From the NCBI GenBank assembly GCA_907165065.1, contig OU015524.1, positions 33,237,295 to 33,301,294 on the forward strand: 64,000 nt of DNA. Reading direction: 5' to 3'. The notes under the pieces were generated by a model, which saw only the letters and a list, made by a program, of their open reading frames with translations, did no database searches and had not been told where the DNA came from. A program made the translations under genes and the position numbers. This document shows positions 24,801-39,800 of the stretch, piece after piece. How positions within the stretch are numbered: position 1 is the stretch's first letter; every line of letters starts with the position of its first letter. This DNA is from Caprimulgus europaeus. Its lineage: Eukaryota; Chordata; Aves; Caprimulgiformes; Caprimulgidae.

Positions 24801-27800
24801 CAGGCACATATAGTCTGTCAGAAGAAAAACAATTTCTCATTTAGTTTGGCAAAAAATTATCATATAGTTTAGGAAAGAAATAGAAGAGACTTGACCGAAT
24901 CAAATGCTTTACATGGATTTATTTTATGGATGCTGATGACTGGGCTTGACAAAACCCTTCTCCCTTCTTTTAATAAGAGCTCGAACAAGCCAAATAATTT
25001 ATTCTAGACTGTCTGTCAGCTTTCTGTGAAGCTGAGCACATTGTGGTTAGATTTTAAGAATTTATTGAATTTATATTACAAAGACAAGAGAACCACAGCA
25101 ACAAGAGATTTGGAGGACCTCTCAGAAATGTTGGTAGGCTACTTCACAGTAAGTTCCCTCAAACAAAACAAGCCTGCCTGTTTCAGGGTTGTAATAAAGT
25201 TAGGGCTATAATGTAACTTTGCCCTTGTTACCACACAGAGGAAATTACCGGGCTTTACTCATGACAGGCCTGGCTGCAGCTGCACAGGGGATGTATGAAC
25301 AAAGGCCAAAGTGAATCAAAGGAAATACATGATGCACCAGCAGACGGTTCTGCATTTCAGGATTAAAGTACACCCTGTAAAGCTGTACAAGAGATTTGAA
25401 ACAAATATTCTCTAATTCATGCTTGAGCAAAGCCTGCTGCTACCCAACTCTGACTTTTGTGAGCAGTAGAATTAACATATTCACTTCAACAAAATCTTAC
25501 CCACAAGCTACAAAAGTGAACAGTCTCCTGCAGGGCTTAATTCAGGGTGCCTGCTGCTTTTCTGTTGACTCCACCTTGGCCATAACGACACTAACAGAAC
25601 ATTTTTCCATTTATTCCAATTCCTTGATGAGGCCTATCTCTCAGTAGGTGATCTTGAATTACCATGTCATGTTTAAAAGTAGATTTAGCATGACTGTAAA
25701 ACACATTGATGTGCATTAAACTTAATAATATACTGCCAAATTAGCACTGTTTGCTTCCCTTGCAAACCAGGCTGCTGAATGAATAATAATAATGATTTAG
25801 AAGGTAACATGAGAGTTCCTGCAACACTGAAACTGAACAATGCTCTTTTCCCCAGAAAGGCTGAGATTCAGCAGACACCACAGAAAATGGTACTTGTAAT
25901 CAGTTAAGCCCTGGCTACATTTCTTCTGGGCCTGTGGCAGAGCTCACCAGTCCATGAAGTTCAGTTTGAATAACAGCATGATGATGTCTTCAAGTAGCTG
26001 GGCCAGAGGGTAACCAAATGAAACCAAACTGTCCAGGCATTAGCCAAGAGGATTCTCCAACCTTACCAGCCAGCTGAGCCGAGTTCTCAGAATAAAATGG
26101 GCTCTACTCCCACATTCATCAAAACAAGCAAATAAGAAACACTACGAGACAGATTAAGAAGAGCAGCTATAATTCTTAATAAAAGAAAAGCTCCAGCAGT
26201 ACAAACTATACAATTGTGAGCAAGACAACATAATTGCCTAGAAATAGTGGCCTTAAATTACACTGCCTGAATTCCTTCCAACAACATTTGTCTGAGGAGT
26301 TATTCTGTGTAGCTGTATGGAGAAAGGTCTGTAAACAAAGTAAAAGTCCTGAACAAAGACAATTTAGCAGTTCAAGACCATTTTCAATTTCCTTTTCCTA
26401 TAGTGGATGCTGATAAGGCAAACTGGAACAACTAAATGTCTCTCTTACCTCATTATTGATGAAACAGTAGAGAATTGCAACCATCAGCCCCTGAAATCAA
26501 TAAAAAACAGAAGAGCAGTGAGAAGAGCAGTTCTTTCACTTTACCAAATAAACTTGCAGAGTGCTAGAGGCTCCACACTGGCATGTCCCATATAAGACTG
26601 AAAGATGGAGACAGTCTGAGGTCCCTGTCAGCTCTGAGGGCAGAGGAGAGGTTTGACCAAACTATGTCTTAAACCACATGATCTTAGGAAAAAGGGAGTT
26701 ACTGTTTTCTTCAACCTGTTATTTTTTCTAAAGATTCTTTTCCCCTTCTTTTTCCTTACCTGGTTTCAAGTTATAAACACTTCATAAGTGAACAATTCAC
26801 GGCCATCTTAAATACAGCTCTGTGATTGATAAACAGGGAATGAGTAGGTGAGTAGGGAAACATGAAGAATAATGATTCCCTTAGACAAGAAGACTCTTTT
26901 GAAATGGCCTTACCTAACACAACAGCTAAATAAAAATCACAGTAAACCTACATCCTCCTCACATGCAGTTACAGCTGTAGACAGTTACCTCTCACAGCAC
27001 AGATTTTCCAAGGAGTATGAAAAACACTGGAGAGAGCACAAAATTTGCTTTCAGTAATGCCATTATACAATTACAAGAAATTACAGACAATTTCATTATT
27101 GCCTTGAGGTGTCCCATTGGAAGTAGATATTAACACATGGATAGGAATACAAGTTTATTGTGGTAAATTTAAGACATTGAAAATGAGAGTATGTGATGCT
27201 AACAGCTAAGTTGGCTATTAAAAATTAGTCCTCATTCTTTCCCTTCCACTGTCATGATCCTGTAATATCTAGTGCTAAACTGAGAAATATAAAGAACAGG
27301 GAGCATGCAATGAATGAGAGGAAAAGCAGGATCCCAAAGAGCAGTTAAAAAATATCCACATGGGCACAGTGTGAGTGCTACCTGGAAAGAAGCAAAGGAG
27401 AGTTCAGTAAAAAGCTTCACAAAGCGCAGCATCCCTCTGGCATGCTCATCAGTAATAAAGGCAAAAATGACTTCATGGGTCCCCAGCAGTGGGATCAGAG
27501 TCAACGTAGACTTGGCCAGCCTAAGATCACAAAAAAAGAGAAAAAAACCAATGCCATTGAGTAGATCATTGTTGATCCAAATGATCACTGGGAGTCACTG
27601 TTTCTGCATTCTGCTTCTGACACACTGCCAACTTCCATAAGTCATTCCACCACTTTGTGCTGCAGAGCTCCAGAGGCTGCAGATAAAAAAAATAATCCTC
27701 AAAATAACCTTAGTAGGTATCAACATGCCCCTGCCACTCCACTGCAGACCACTTCCTGCTGAAAGCAAAGCTCTGTATTCAGCTATTGGCTGTATTTCAC

Positions 27801-30800
27801 ATGGAAAATCTTCTAAACTCAGGAGGAGGCCATGTGCTTTCTTGTACCTGAGATGTCCTCCTTGTGTATCCTTTTCCCTATCTGTAAGTGGGAGAGATTA
27901 TCAAAACCTACCTTGTTCATGGCCTGAAAGAAATAATCTATCAATAATAGGATTTTTTTTAGAAGATCTAGGCAAAGGGAGAGTACTTGTTATTCCTTCC
28001 CACCTCTGTGGTGTGTTAAATCTTGAAAACATCGTAACTAACGGTAAATGCAGAACACTTCATAAAAGCAGTTAAACTGACTTAAAGTGAGTGATTACTC
28101 CATGATTTAATTGGCAAGTTCGAAGACATTGCTAGCAAAGGAAAGAAGACAAACCAACCTGAAATAAAACATTTTTCATCTGTGAGAGAGCAACATTCAG
28201 GGGTACAACCACAGGAAAACATTCACAAGAATGGGCCCTAACTCTCTTTTGACAGACATACATGCTAGCCACCCAACAGGATAATGCCTGAGTCTCACAT
28301 GGGAGTTTATAGGGCTATCCTGGGTCACAGAACCTATCAACATCTCACAACGACCTGTCTTAAGACAATTTAGTAGATACAAAATCAACCAAGTAGCAGG
28401 GCTGTCAGTACTTAGGTCTTGTGTGCCCTAGGGCTGTTGGCTGCTATTCTGAATCATGTAATCATTCAGGTTGGAAGGGACCTCTATAAGTCTTTGGTCC
28501 AACTCCAGTTCACAGCAGGTTACTCAGGGCTCTGTCCAGCCAAGTTCTGAACATCTTCAAGGTCCCCTACAGCCTCTCTAGCCCTCTCTTCCAGCATCAG
28601 ACCACTCTCACTGTGAATTTTTTTTCATCTTTGCCATGCAATTGGAATTTCTCTTGCTATAACTTGTGACCTCTGCCCCTTGTCCTTTTACTGCTCACAT
28701 CTGAAAAGACTCCAGCTCTATCTTCTGTATAACCACCATTAGGTAGCTGACGGCTGTAATTACATCCTTGCTTAGTCTTCTGTTCACTCCACTAAATAAA
28801 CGCATTTTTTGGCACCTCCTCCTATGTCACCTGGTCCAGCCCCTGAACTAGTTTGATACAGAACTGATGCAAGTCCCATGGGGTTGGAGGAACAGGACAT
28901 AGTGTCTTTCTTTACTGGGGAGCCTCAACCTGGACACCAGAAGCAGTCTTACAAGTGCTGAATGGAGGGGTTCAGTCACTTCCCTTGACCTTCTGGCTAT
29001 GTTCATGCTAGTGTAGCTCAGTATGTAGTCAGCCTACACTGTCACAAGGGCACGCTGCTGAATCATGTTCAACCTGTTGTCCTCCAGCATCCCTGGATCT
29101 TCTGTAGAGTTGCTTTCTCCTCAGTCAGTGCCCATCCTGTACTGCTGTATGTGGTTATTACACACCAAGTGCAAGGCTTCTGTCAGTCCATCCACTGGCC
29201 TGCCAATGTCCTTGATACACAAGTGGGGTGGTGAAACAAAGGACCTATTGAAATGAAACAGTTTACATATAGAGGTAAGCAGAAATGCTGATCTGTAGTG
29301 GACCTAGGCAGACCATTGCTTTATGGGATAGGGGAGGTTATTTAAATAAGCAGCTTACCATCAAGTCTTGTGATGGAGACTCTGCTCCACCACCACCTGC
29401 CTGAAATAGAGGTAGAAGCAGAAGGTTGATGCTGAATTGGCTCTGGAGACACTGCCTGGGTAAAAAAAGGGGAGTTGTGCAGGTGTGCAGCAATCCCCTA
29501 GCTTATTTAATGAATGCTAATTGTTCTAGATGGAACACTTGGAGAGTTCTGCCTTAAACAGGAAGCCATGCAAAGTCCTATGAAAAAGCTTCCCGGGTAA
29601 TTAAGACGTCCCTAAAGAAAATCTTTTCCCTAAGCAAGGAAAGAAGCTTCTTCCCAATTCCAGTCATTCTGCAGAGAAAAGGGATTTGCTGCAATAAATA
29701 ACAGTGATTGATCTCTTTTCATCAAATTAATGGACAACAGGAGAGATGTGAAGGAAAGATTGTCCAAAGAGCAAAACACTTTTCCCCTTTCTATACACAA
29801 ATGTATCTAAGATAGCGACCTTCCAGGGCAGCTAGACTGGGTTGTTTAAAATAACATTTCAACATAGCAGTTCTGCCTTTCCTCCACCCAAAATCTTTTC
29901 CAGTGTCTTTTGAGCAGAAAAGAAGCAGGGGGGAATGGAAATTCTGATACAGGAATCTTTGACTACTGGTTTCAGAAGCATACCAATGAACTGAACTCTT
30001 TTGCGTAAAAGACTTCCCCTAAAGCTTCTGGCTATAACCAACCTCTGGATGGACCACCAAGACTATAGTCTTCACCAGTGAAGAAGGCTCTGTTGCTGGG
30101 TAAATCCTTTTCTGATAAAGCCTTTCTGTTTACACAGCAGACTTTTGAACATGCAACACGAAGAAGTGAATGAACATGCAGCTCTGAGAAATGGCTCACC
30201 TGCATCAAACCTTCCTGCTGCTTGCAGAAGTTAGGAGGGCAAGTGCTTTCTCCCTTGACAGGGTAAATTTACAGTCTGAATTTTAAATGGCTTCAAGCCA
30301 TCAAAACTGGAAAATCTCTCCCTTCCGCCACTGCAAATTTTACCCTGGCAAATAAAGGTCACATATATTCAAAAAAACAACAGGCATGAAAGCGAAGCCT
30401 ACAGCTCATCCTTTTCTCTGCTTTGAGTTCTAAACATGCATTATGATTTCCAAAATTTCATGTGAGGTAAAGAAGGTAGGAAAAATGCAAAGCAACTCTA
30501 TACTCTGATGAGAACACACCAAAATACATGCTGTGTCTAGTTTAGAAGACTGCAGCACTGAAATACCTAACTTCAAACTAGCTAAGTCAACCACCAGGAG
30601 CAGTCCAGCTACCACAGCATGTAGCTCCACACTGGTTAATTCAATAGCTAACTTGTTATTTCTACATTATTTTACAGACTGCAATACAAAAGTATTCTCC
30701 AAGATGCAGAAATGAAGAATGTGACCATGAATCTTAGCAAGGTGATTAAATAACAGGAAGAATACAGACACAGACAGGGCAAAGCTTGCAAAACAAAAAT

Positions 30801-33800
30801 TGTACGTTCTTGTGATAGCCCTGACATCTCTCTTGAAACATCCTACACATTCAAGATGGAAAATTTGTCCCAGTAATAAGTGGCAAGAACAAGGAACAAT
30901 ACTCAAAATTATCTGTCTTGATCTCCACTGAAGTTAAAGTTTTTCTTTCTATCACTCATATTAATTTTTTTCAAATTAGAATAGGATAGAATAGAATATT
31001 TCAGTTGGAAGGGACCTACAATGATCATCTGCTCCAACTGCCTGACCACTTCAGGGCTGACCAAAACTTAAAAGCATGTTAATTAAGGGCTTTGGTCAAA
31101 TGCTTCTTAAACACTGACAGGCCTGGGGCACTGACCACCTCTCTAGGACACCTGTTCCAGTGTTTGACCACCCTCTCAGTAAAAGTGCTTCCTCATGTCC
31201 AGTCTAAACCTCCGCTGGCACACCTCTAAACCATTCCCATGTATCCTGTCACTGGATATCAGAGAGAAGAGCTCAGCACCTCTCTCTCCACTTCCTCTCC
31301 TCAAGAAGCTGTAGAGAGCAATGAGGTTGCCTCTCAGCCTCCTTTTCTCCAAAACAGGCAACCCCAAAGTCCTTAGCTGCTCCTCATAGAACATTCCTTC
31401 CAGCCCTTTCACCAGCTTTGTTGCCCTTCTCTGCATGCATTCAAGGACCTTAGCATCCAGCACTTGCATATGCTGCAAGTATTTTAAAAATATCTGCTTA
31501 ATTAATATTCATCCAGTATTATGGAAGACCATAAAGTGACAAACCCTGAGATCAAGCCTTCTGTTTATCTATAACACAGGTGTAACACCTGCCCTGGGTT
31601 CACCAGGAGGCTCTTCTGGGGACTGACTGTCCAAGCAGTCATACCAACATGTGACACCACAGCTGTGCATTACTCAAGGCCTGTGATCTTTAACCGTCTT
31701 TGTCAATCCACTCCTTTCATGTACCTCCTTGTCTACTTCCATTTTGATGGGCATTAAAAGTGTCAAACCACCATATGACATACCTGCATTTTATGTCAGT
31801 TTTGCACATCAAATTAGCCTGTAGTTTGGAGATGATGATGCATATAACTCTGATAAAGATCAGGAAATTTACCTGGAGAAATGAAAGAAGGATTTATATC
31901 ATCATCAAGAAAAGCATGTGCATAAGTGTTCAAAAAAGCTGGTTTGTCTATGCATGTGTAGGTCCCTGAGCATCCTGCTACTCTGTAGCTGCAGAATTTG
32001 TTACAGAATTCAACTCCTTGCTAAGGAATTGTGCTCTAAATATATCTTATTGTGAATGCAGAAGTCACCTTTGAAAATGCAGGTGGTTCACTAAACAAAG
32101 CAGGGGAGCTTACCTACATCTCTGGGAAGTGAGACACAGCAAAGGTGCGGGCTGTCCCATTTGCCTTGTCTGGAGGTTTGAGACTGACAACAGTATTGTG
32201 GCTGCAAAACATGGCATTTCTCCACGATGCCACACAATTTGCTGCTCTCTTCATAACCAAGTACCTGGAATATTATCTTCTGCCTCCTTCTACTACCTCT
32301 GCCATAGCTTTCTGCACACCATGGAGTTAACTGGATTGCTGTGGCATGCTGTTTTGTTATCACATGCTGCCACTACAACAACATGGCAGCACGTGGCCAA
32401 ATTACACAAAATGCTAGTTGGGAATTCCAGTGACAGAAACAAATTTGGTTTCATAAAAATCACATTTCTGAATCAATATGTCAATACCCTCAAAAGTTAT
32501 TAGCCTTTGGACAAGCACAACAGCCATGTACACATCTGCTCTTTGTACTATATCATGTCCTGTTCTCGTGGAAATCTGCCAGCTCACTGCATGCACCCCA
32601 TACTCACCCCAATGGCAATGAGAATGGGTAGTCTGATGATTAGCCAGTAATTCATGTTATAGTTTCTGCTCCAGCAACTAGGAAAATGGAAAAAAAAAGG
32701 GGGGGGGGGGGGGGGGGGGGGCAGGGAGAGAGAGAGAGAAAAGAAGTACATTACTAAAATCCCCTGCTTTTCAGTCTGTCACAGCAATGCAGATGGAAAA
32801 CAATACTGAGGACTAGATACCAGGAAAGCACATCATGCTGACATGGAAACAGATGCAGTTGCTTCTTAGGAAGACTGAATGCTTTGTACTATTGTAGCTA
32901 TTATAATCCAACTGGATACTACTCACTGGCCTTTCTTACCCACTAATGGCTAGCTCTCCTCCACAATTTGCTATCAATTATCATCAGTTATTGTGAAGAT
33001 TTACTCCATTAAAACCAAGGTCAATTTTGTCATGTGGCTGAAAGGAGAAGCAGAGAAATTTGAGTCAGTCCTTTCCTGCGTGGTTCCTATCTTCCTCTTT
33101 CTGCATTATTTTTTACTACTCTTCAGTCTCCAGTGTCAGGTCATTATTAATTAACTGTTTGTTAGTTCTTTATCCCATTACCTACCATGTCTTTTATCAT
33201 ACCAATATTTAGATCAGTCATCTATTTTATTTGTCCTTATTTTCAAAAAGGACCTCCTAATTTCAACTAAGAGAAAGCAATTAAGGCAGCAAACTCCAGA
33301 TCCTTCAGGTTTCAGGCCCAAAGGGAGTTTTAAAAATTATAAGCAAGTAAAATCAAAGATGGGAACAATAGTTCCCAACTTTTGTTGGCCAGCTGAGCCC
33401 TCTGCCAAGTAAGTAACATGCTGCAGGCAATATAATACTTCATTCTCAACATAAGTCTCATTTTAGCTTTTTAAATTCCTGTGTCCTTGAGCAATATTGG
33501 AGAACAATCACAAGAAAAGTGATGCCTGCAAGCAACAGTTTCGCATCGCTGGTTCAAAGTGAACTTTGGGGACTTTGTACATCTAATACTTTTAGGTCTC
33601 ATCCTGGCCACAGCCAGCCACCCCCGACTGTATGATGGGCCATGTGTTGGGACAGTGTTCACATATGACTTCACTTGTTGCTGCAGCAACAGCATACTTA
33701 ATATTTCTATGAAATAACTTTATTAGCCTCCTGCCACAATGTTCAGCATTACTCAAAAGCAACAGTCATCAATAAAGCCATCAGGTTTCTGAGCTATAAA

Positions 33801-36800
33801 GCCTGTGAAACAAACTATGAAACAGCACTACAGAAAACATAGGTTCCTTCACAAAACACGTTTATCTTCATCTCCAAATCTCATCTGCCAAAGCATACAT
33901 ATGCTCAATTTTCCTTAAGGTTTCTGGTCAGGCCTATGGAACTTTAGCTTGGGTGATGTTGGCGGAGAGTAAACCCTCCCCAACCTTGTAATGGGACAGT
34001 CAACTTGAGAGAAACGAGCAAACTGTGCAGCACGTGGTAGGGTTCCATGCTACACCACCACATCCACATGCGCTCATCTGCTAGAGAGGGAAGTGAAGCA
34101 GCTTGGCTGTGGCAGTTCCATATTCCCTTGCAGGTACCACAAGCCCAGGAAGGGCTCAGGATTTCATTTTTTCTTTCAATTTCAGTTTAATGCATGTAAC
34201 AAGCATATCATTGCAACCAGCAGCTCCACAACCTACAATTCAATTGTATTTTAGATACTGGAGAAAAAAAAGGGTGTACACACAGTGTGCAGGCAGCATA
34301 CCTGAGCTGGCATATGAGTAACAGAACTACTTCTTAATTAGTACACATGACTGGGAGCCAGCTTCACGGAGCCTTTAATTTTATTTGAACCCCTCAAGAC
34401 CAGTGGGATAACAGGCATGGCTGGAAGTGGAGTTCTAATTTTCTGACTAGCTGCAGTGGAAGCAGAGGCAATTTTAAAATTTCCTGATAATGACGGAGGC
34501 TAAGAAATTATTCTTTACATTAACTCTGCTACATTTCTGTGTGTATTAATTTGCTTCCTGTGGCACAGAGCAGCTTTAGCTACTTTTAAATTTATACAAA
34601 TATGTGCAATAAAAATGCCATTACAGGCCAATAAAAGTGGCATGACTATTAAAGTGTCCAGAAAAGAAAATTGATAGATCTGTACATGATTGCTTGTCCA
34701 TCTGTGCTTTCTGGGATTGTCACACTGATAAATACACTGACATCTATTGTGTTCAGGATCTATCCCTGGCATTTGCTCAGCACCACTCACAAGATGCTTG
34801 GCAACTAATAGCCTCAGAGCTCTGAATGAACAATTGGTCTAGTGAAATAAATTCTACTGGGAAGTTTCTGCCTTTGCTTACCAATTTGGTCTTCTTTTTC
34901 TAAAAATGAAAACACTGAACTTTTACCTTAAACAGGTACAGCTGAATGGCTCCATTTTTAAAAAGACTGTAGGCTGGCTACCTTGCTCCCATAATTAATT
35001 GCAGACAAAACCAAAGATGTGTAAGTATCAACCCTTTAGCACAGTCTAATAACTAAGACACACAGTTTGCCTTTAATTTTATTTGTAACCTAGAGAGGAG
35101 CTCACTTTTTAAAACAGCAGCTTCTTTCTAAAGGAGTTTACACTTGCACATGTAAGGAAAGAAGGAGCCAGCCTGCAAGTAAGTCTTGCAGGCTTCCGTC
35201 CTTCACTCAAATGGCTGCATTCACAGGACTGCCTCAAATTCCCAGCCCTGACCACATTTACTTCCAGTTATTCTTCATGGCCAGGGAAGTAGTTAAGTCA
35301 CAAAAGAAATGTACAGCCCACTGCACATCCATGGTGACAGTGCTATGGCAAACAGGATGAAAATATCCCTGGCTGCTCCAGCAAATGCCCGCCCAAGGCA
35401 CAGAAATCTTGCCTTTCAGAGAGGCTGCTGCACGTGGTTATTTATTGTTTTATTTTACAAATATTTATACAAGATTTAGAAAATTCAATAAAGTGCAAAA
35501 TTGCCCCCTTTAAGGTCTGCTGAAGGCAGTGAGTGACAGTCTTCCTTAATAGAAAACGTAAATCAGCTCTGAGCACCGCATAATGGAGGAGGCTCAGCAT
35601 GAGCACTTTGAATACATTTTCTACATCAGTGGGAAGATATGCCCATGGAACGTCGCCTGCTCAGAGGCTGCGTGTTCCCTATACCTATTCCAATAATTTC
35701 AATAAAACTTGCAATACATCAGTAGGGCCACAATCTTGCTACAGAATATTATCAAGTCAACCTTGAAAAGAAAGGTCAGAAAACTCTAGCATTGCTTAGG
35801 CCAGAAAAGGCACGTTTGATTGAAGTAGTTCAGTACTACAAGACACTTAAAAAAGGCCAGTTCTTAATGCGAACACCAGAAAAAAAGTCTGCCGGTGGCT
35901 CTGACTACACTGAATTTTTGCACCGCAGCACCTCTCCAGCGAGGATTGTACTGGGACAGGGAAAGACCCTCTAAAAAAGTGCTCGCTGGGTTGTTTGGAA
36001 ACTAAGAGGAAGACCCAACAAACAGTACATATAGAATAAAAAGGAAACGGCATAAAGTTATTTATTTCATCACAAAGAAAGCTACCCAAATACTTCCAGG
36101 CAGTCACTGTCACTAAGAAGAGGAAGCCACTTTCCTCCTTTTTTTTAAAAAAAAAAAACCAACCAAAAAAAACAAAAAAAAACCAAACCCACAAAACCAA
36201 AGAAAACCCACAAATAACAAACTACAGTGCTATTTGGTACATAAAGCATAAATAAAGGCAATTTTTCAGAACAGCCACTATGGTAAAAGTAGATTAAATG
36301 TATTTTGTGTTTTGCAGCAGTCTTGCATGTGGTATAGTTGACTTCTGCAAGACTAATGCAAGCAGACAGAGAATGTACCTTTATTTTAAGAAGATCTAAA
36401 TGATAGAAGCTTAAACAAGAACAGGCAATCACATCTCTGCTGCTAGGCATAAGCTAACCACTACAAATCGCAGGCAGAATCCTGTGGGAGGTTTTTGCCT
36501 TCCTCTGAAGCATAACTGTAAAGGCTGCTGCCAAAGGCACAGTATCAGGACTGGTCTCGGTTGGGTATGATGACTTCTATTGTTGATACTGTAACTACAG
36601 AAAAACAAAACATACCTTTTCTTGACCTGCAAAAGGACAGATTCATTCAGACATGCAGAAAATTCTGATCAGAAAGAAACATATGCTCCTTTCTGAAATG
36701 TTATGCAAGACCTTCAGACAAAACAGAAGCAATTATGTGAGGTTTCAGCACACTGCCAAAGCAAACCGCACCGAACAGAAAGCAAACAATGACCTGCTGG

Positions 36801-39800
36801 TGCACACATACAGCACAAATGAGATAACTAGAAAAATCAGAACTAAACCAACCCCTCATCTTCATAAAGGTACTTGACAGTTCCCCAGAGGATAACAAAC
36901 AGCATTGGCACACCTGGGAAGAGAGGAGACAAGGTTGACACTGACATTAAGAGACAGGGAAAAGCAGAGAGAAGAAGGAACCCCCCCCCATAATGATGAG
37001 CAACATAATTAACTGGTGGCAGGGTTGCAGCTCCTGCCCAGGGCAGATATCTGTTAACAGTGGGAGGAGGAATCTAACCTGCAAGTAACTAATACACATA
37101 ACTCATTTTTCCTGGGCGCCCACCTAGCTACTAACAGGTATGAAAAATGAACAACAGACCATCACTCCCATACTCACCCTATACCAGCTTTTCTGTGGAA
37201 AGTTCCACAGAGGGGCCAAGGAATTAAACTTCTGGAAGCTCTGCTAGCCTCTATATTTACACTAGAGAGGAGTGCAGTGCGCTCTGACCCAAACTTTTGC
37301 ATCCACTCAAATTAGTTTACTTCATTTATGAAATGCCTAGGTCTTGAAAAATAATTTTAAAGTGCATCTATCAACCAACAGTCAGTACAGAAAATACCCA
37401 AAAAGCCCACAAGGAAGGAGAACAAGTTGAGATTCAACAAGCAGGATGAGGAATTTCTGCCTAAAGATGGATCAGGATGGTCTAATTCCTCTGTGTACCT
37501 CCTTGGCCAGTGTCTGATGTTGCATGTACATTATATAGGAAGGGCAACATCTAGTGTGCTTTGTTATTGCATTCTTAAGAACCAATATGGTAAGGGACCA
37601 TAAGAACATCTGTGTGCAGCAGTAAGCACTACACAGGGTAAATACACAGAAACCCCAGGAAAATTGGTGATCTCTTGCGGTCTGAAAATCTACTAGCAGT
37701 ATCTGCAGACGGGTATTATCAGTACAAGCCTTCTCCCTTGTTGTACTGTATTCTTTCTCTACCATCAGAACAGCTACATTATTCACCTTAATAGTTTAAA
37801 AAAAATGAATAAAGAGCAGCAAGAAAAAAATACCAATAACTACAACAGCAAAGAAAATGAATTGAGTAGAGATTATTGGGGCAAGTGGTTGGTTGAACAC
37901 GTTCCATGTTCCACCTCATACTGAAAGTACCTAATATTTTGGAAGCAAAGTTACTGAGAACTCTGTGCTGCTTTGATAGTGGCATAAAAGATTAAGAACA
38001 GAGTCATTGCAGATCACTTCCAAACATAAATGAGCCTTTGATTCACAGAAACTAATTATAGTTTGAGTTATTCCTTTCCTGACTTTGTTGAGATTTAAGA
38101 CATCTTAATATGAAACTTACAGGATAAGACATGAAGACTGAGAGCACAAAGGCTGTATGTCAATAGAGGGAACTGATATATCAAGAGATAACAATAATTA
38201 TTTGTCGATATCTCCATCTTCTGGATAGAACAGAAATCCCTCCATATTTAATCGTATTACTTGACATTTGAATTGAGAAACTGCTATTAATATTATATTT
38301 CAAAAGAGACTACCTGGAGTCTGGTATTATTGAACTGCATCAAATGTCTACTATGCAAATATCTTACAAATTAATAGGCAGCATGTAGAAGGTGACTTGT
38401 TCAACATCCTCACAGAATCACAGAATGTCAGGGATTGGAAGGGACCTCGAAAGATCATCTAGTCAAACCCCCCTGCCAGAGCAGGAACACCTACAGTAGG
38501 TCACACAGGAACACATCCAGGTGGGTTTTGAATGTCTCCAGAGAAGGAGACTCCACAGCCTCTCTGGCAGCCTGTTCCAGTGCTCTGTCACTCTCACAGT
38601 GAAAAAGTTTCTCCTCATGTTTACATGGAACCTCCTATGCTCCAGCTTGCACCCATTGCCCCTTGTCCTACCATTGGACATTACTGAGAAGAGCCTGGCT
38701 CCATCTTCCTGACATTCACACTTTACGTATTTATAAACATTAATGAGGTCACCCCTCAGTCTCCTGTTCTCCAAGCTAAAGGGGCCCAGCTCCCTCAGCC
38801 TTTCCTCAGAAGGGAGATGCTCCACTCCCTTAATCATCTTTGCAGCTTCGCACTGGACTCTTTCAAGCAGTTCCCTGTCCTTCTTGAACTGCAGGGCCCA
38901 GAACTGGACACAATATTCAAGATGCAGCCACACCAGGGCAGAGTAGAGGGGGAGGAGAACCTCTCTCAACCTACTAACCAAACCCCTTCCAATACATCCC
39001 AGGATGCCATTGGCCTTCTTGACCACAAGGGCACAGTGCTGGCTCATGGTCATCCTGCTGTCCACCAGGACTCCCAGGTCCATTCACCCTACGCTGCTCT
39101 CCAACAGGTCTGTCCCCAACCTGGGGTTGTTCTTTCCCAGATGTAAGCTCTACACTTGCCCTTGTTGTATTTCATTAAATTTCTCCCCACTCAACTCTCC
39201 AGCCTGTCCAGGTCTCGCACAACCTTCTGGCGTATCAGCCACTCCTCCCGGCTTTGTATCATCAGCAAACTTGCTGACAGTTCACTCTGTTCCCTCATCC
39301 AGGTCATTGATGAATATATTGAATAGTACTGGTCCTAGTACCGACCCCTGAGGGACTCCACTAGACACAGGTCTCCAACTAGACTCTGTTCCATTGACCA
39401 CAACTCTCTGACTTCTTCCTTTCAACCAGTTCACAGTCCACCTCACTACCTGATCCTCCAGACCACACTTCCTCAGTTTAGCTGCAAGGATGCTGTGGGA
39501 GACTGTCAAATGCTTTGCTGAGATCAAGATAAACCATATCCACTGCTTTACTATAATCTATCCACCTGGTTATGTCCCCATAAAAGGCCATCAGGTTGGT
39601 TAAACATGACTTCCCCTTGGTAAAACCATGCTGAGTGCTCCTAATGACCCTCTTATCCTTGATACGCCTAGAGATTGCACTGAGGATAAGTTGTTCCATC
39701 ACCTTTTCAGGGATGGAGGTGAGGCTGACCCGTTTATAGTTACCTGCCCTTTTTGAAGACTGGAGTGGCATTTGCTTCCTCCAGTCCCCAGGCACCCCTC

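Larger units (their letters stand above)
27521..31783 (-). other. GLP1R: GLP1R intron 10
   Basis: 4.26 kb. It contains two antisense CR1 copies, at about 28451-29190 and 30979-31478, which lie in the same orientation as the gene. Otherwise it is unique sequence. Confidence 0.7.

Noticed and set aside
27314-27640. 108-codon plus-strand frame
   Set aside because: Antisense to GLP1R exon 11.
38521-39351. Plus-strand frames of 60-115 codons
   Set aside because: Antisense of the CR1 reverse transcriptase.
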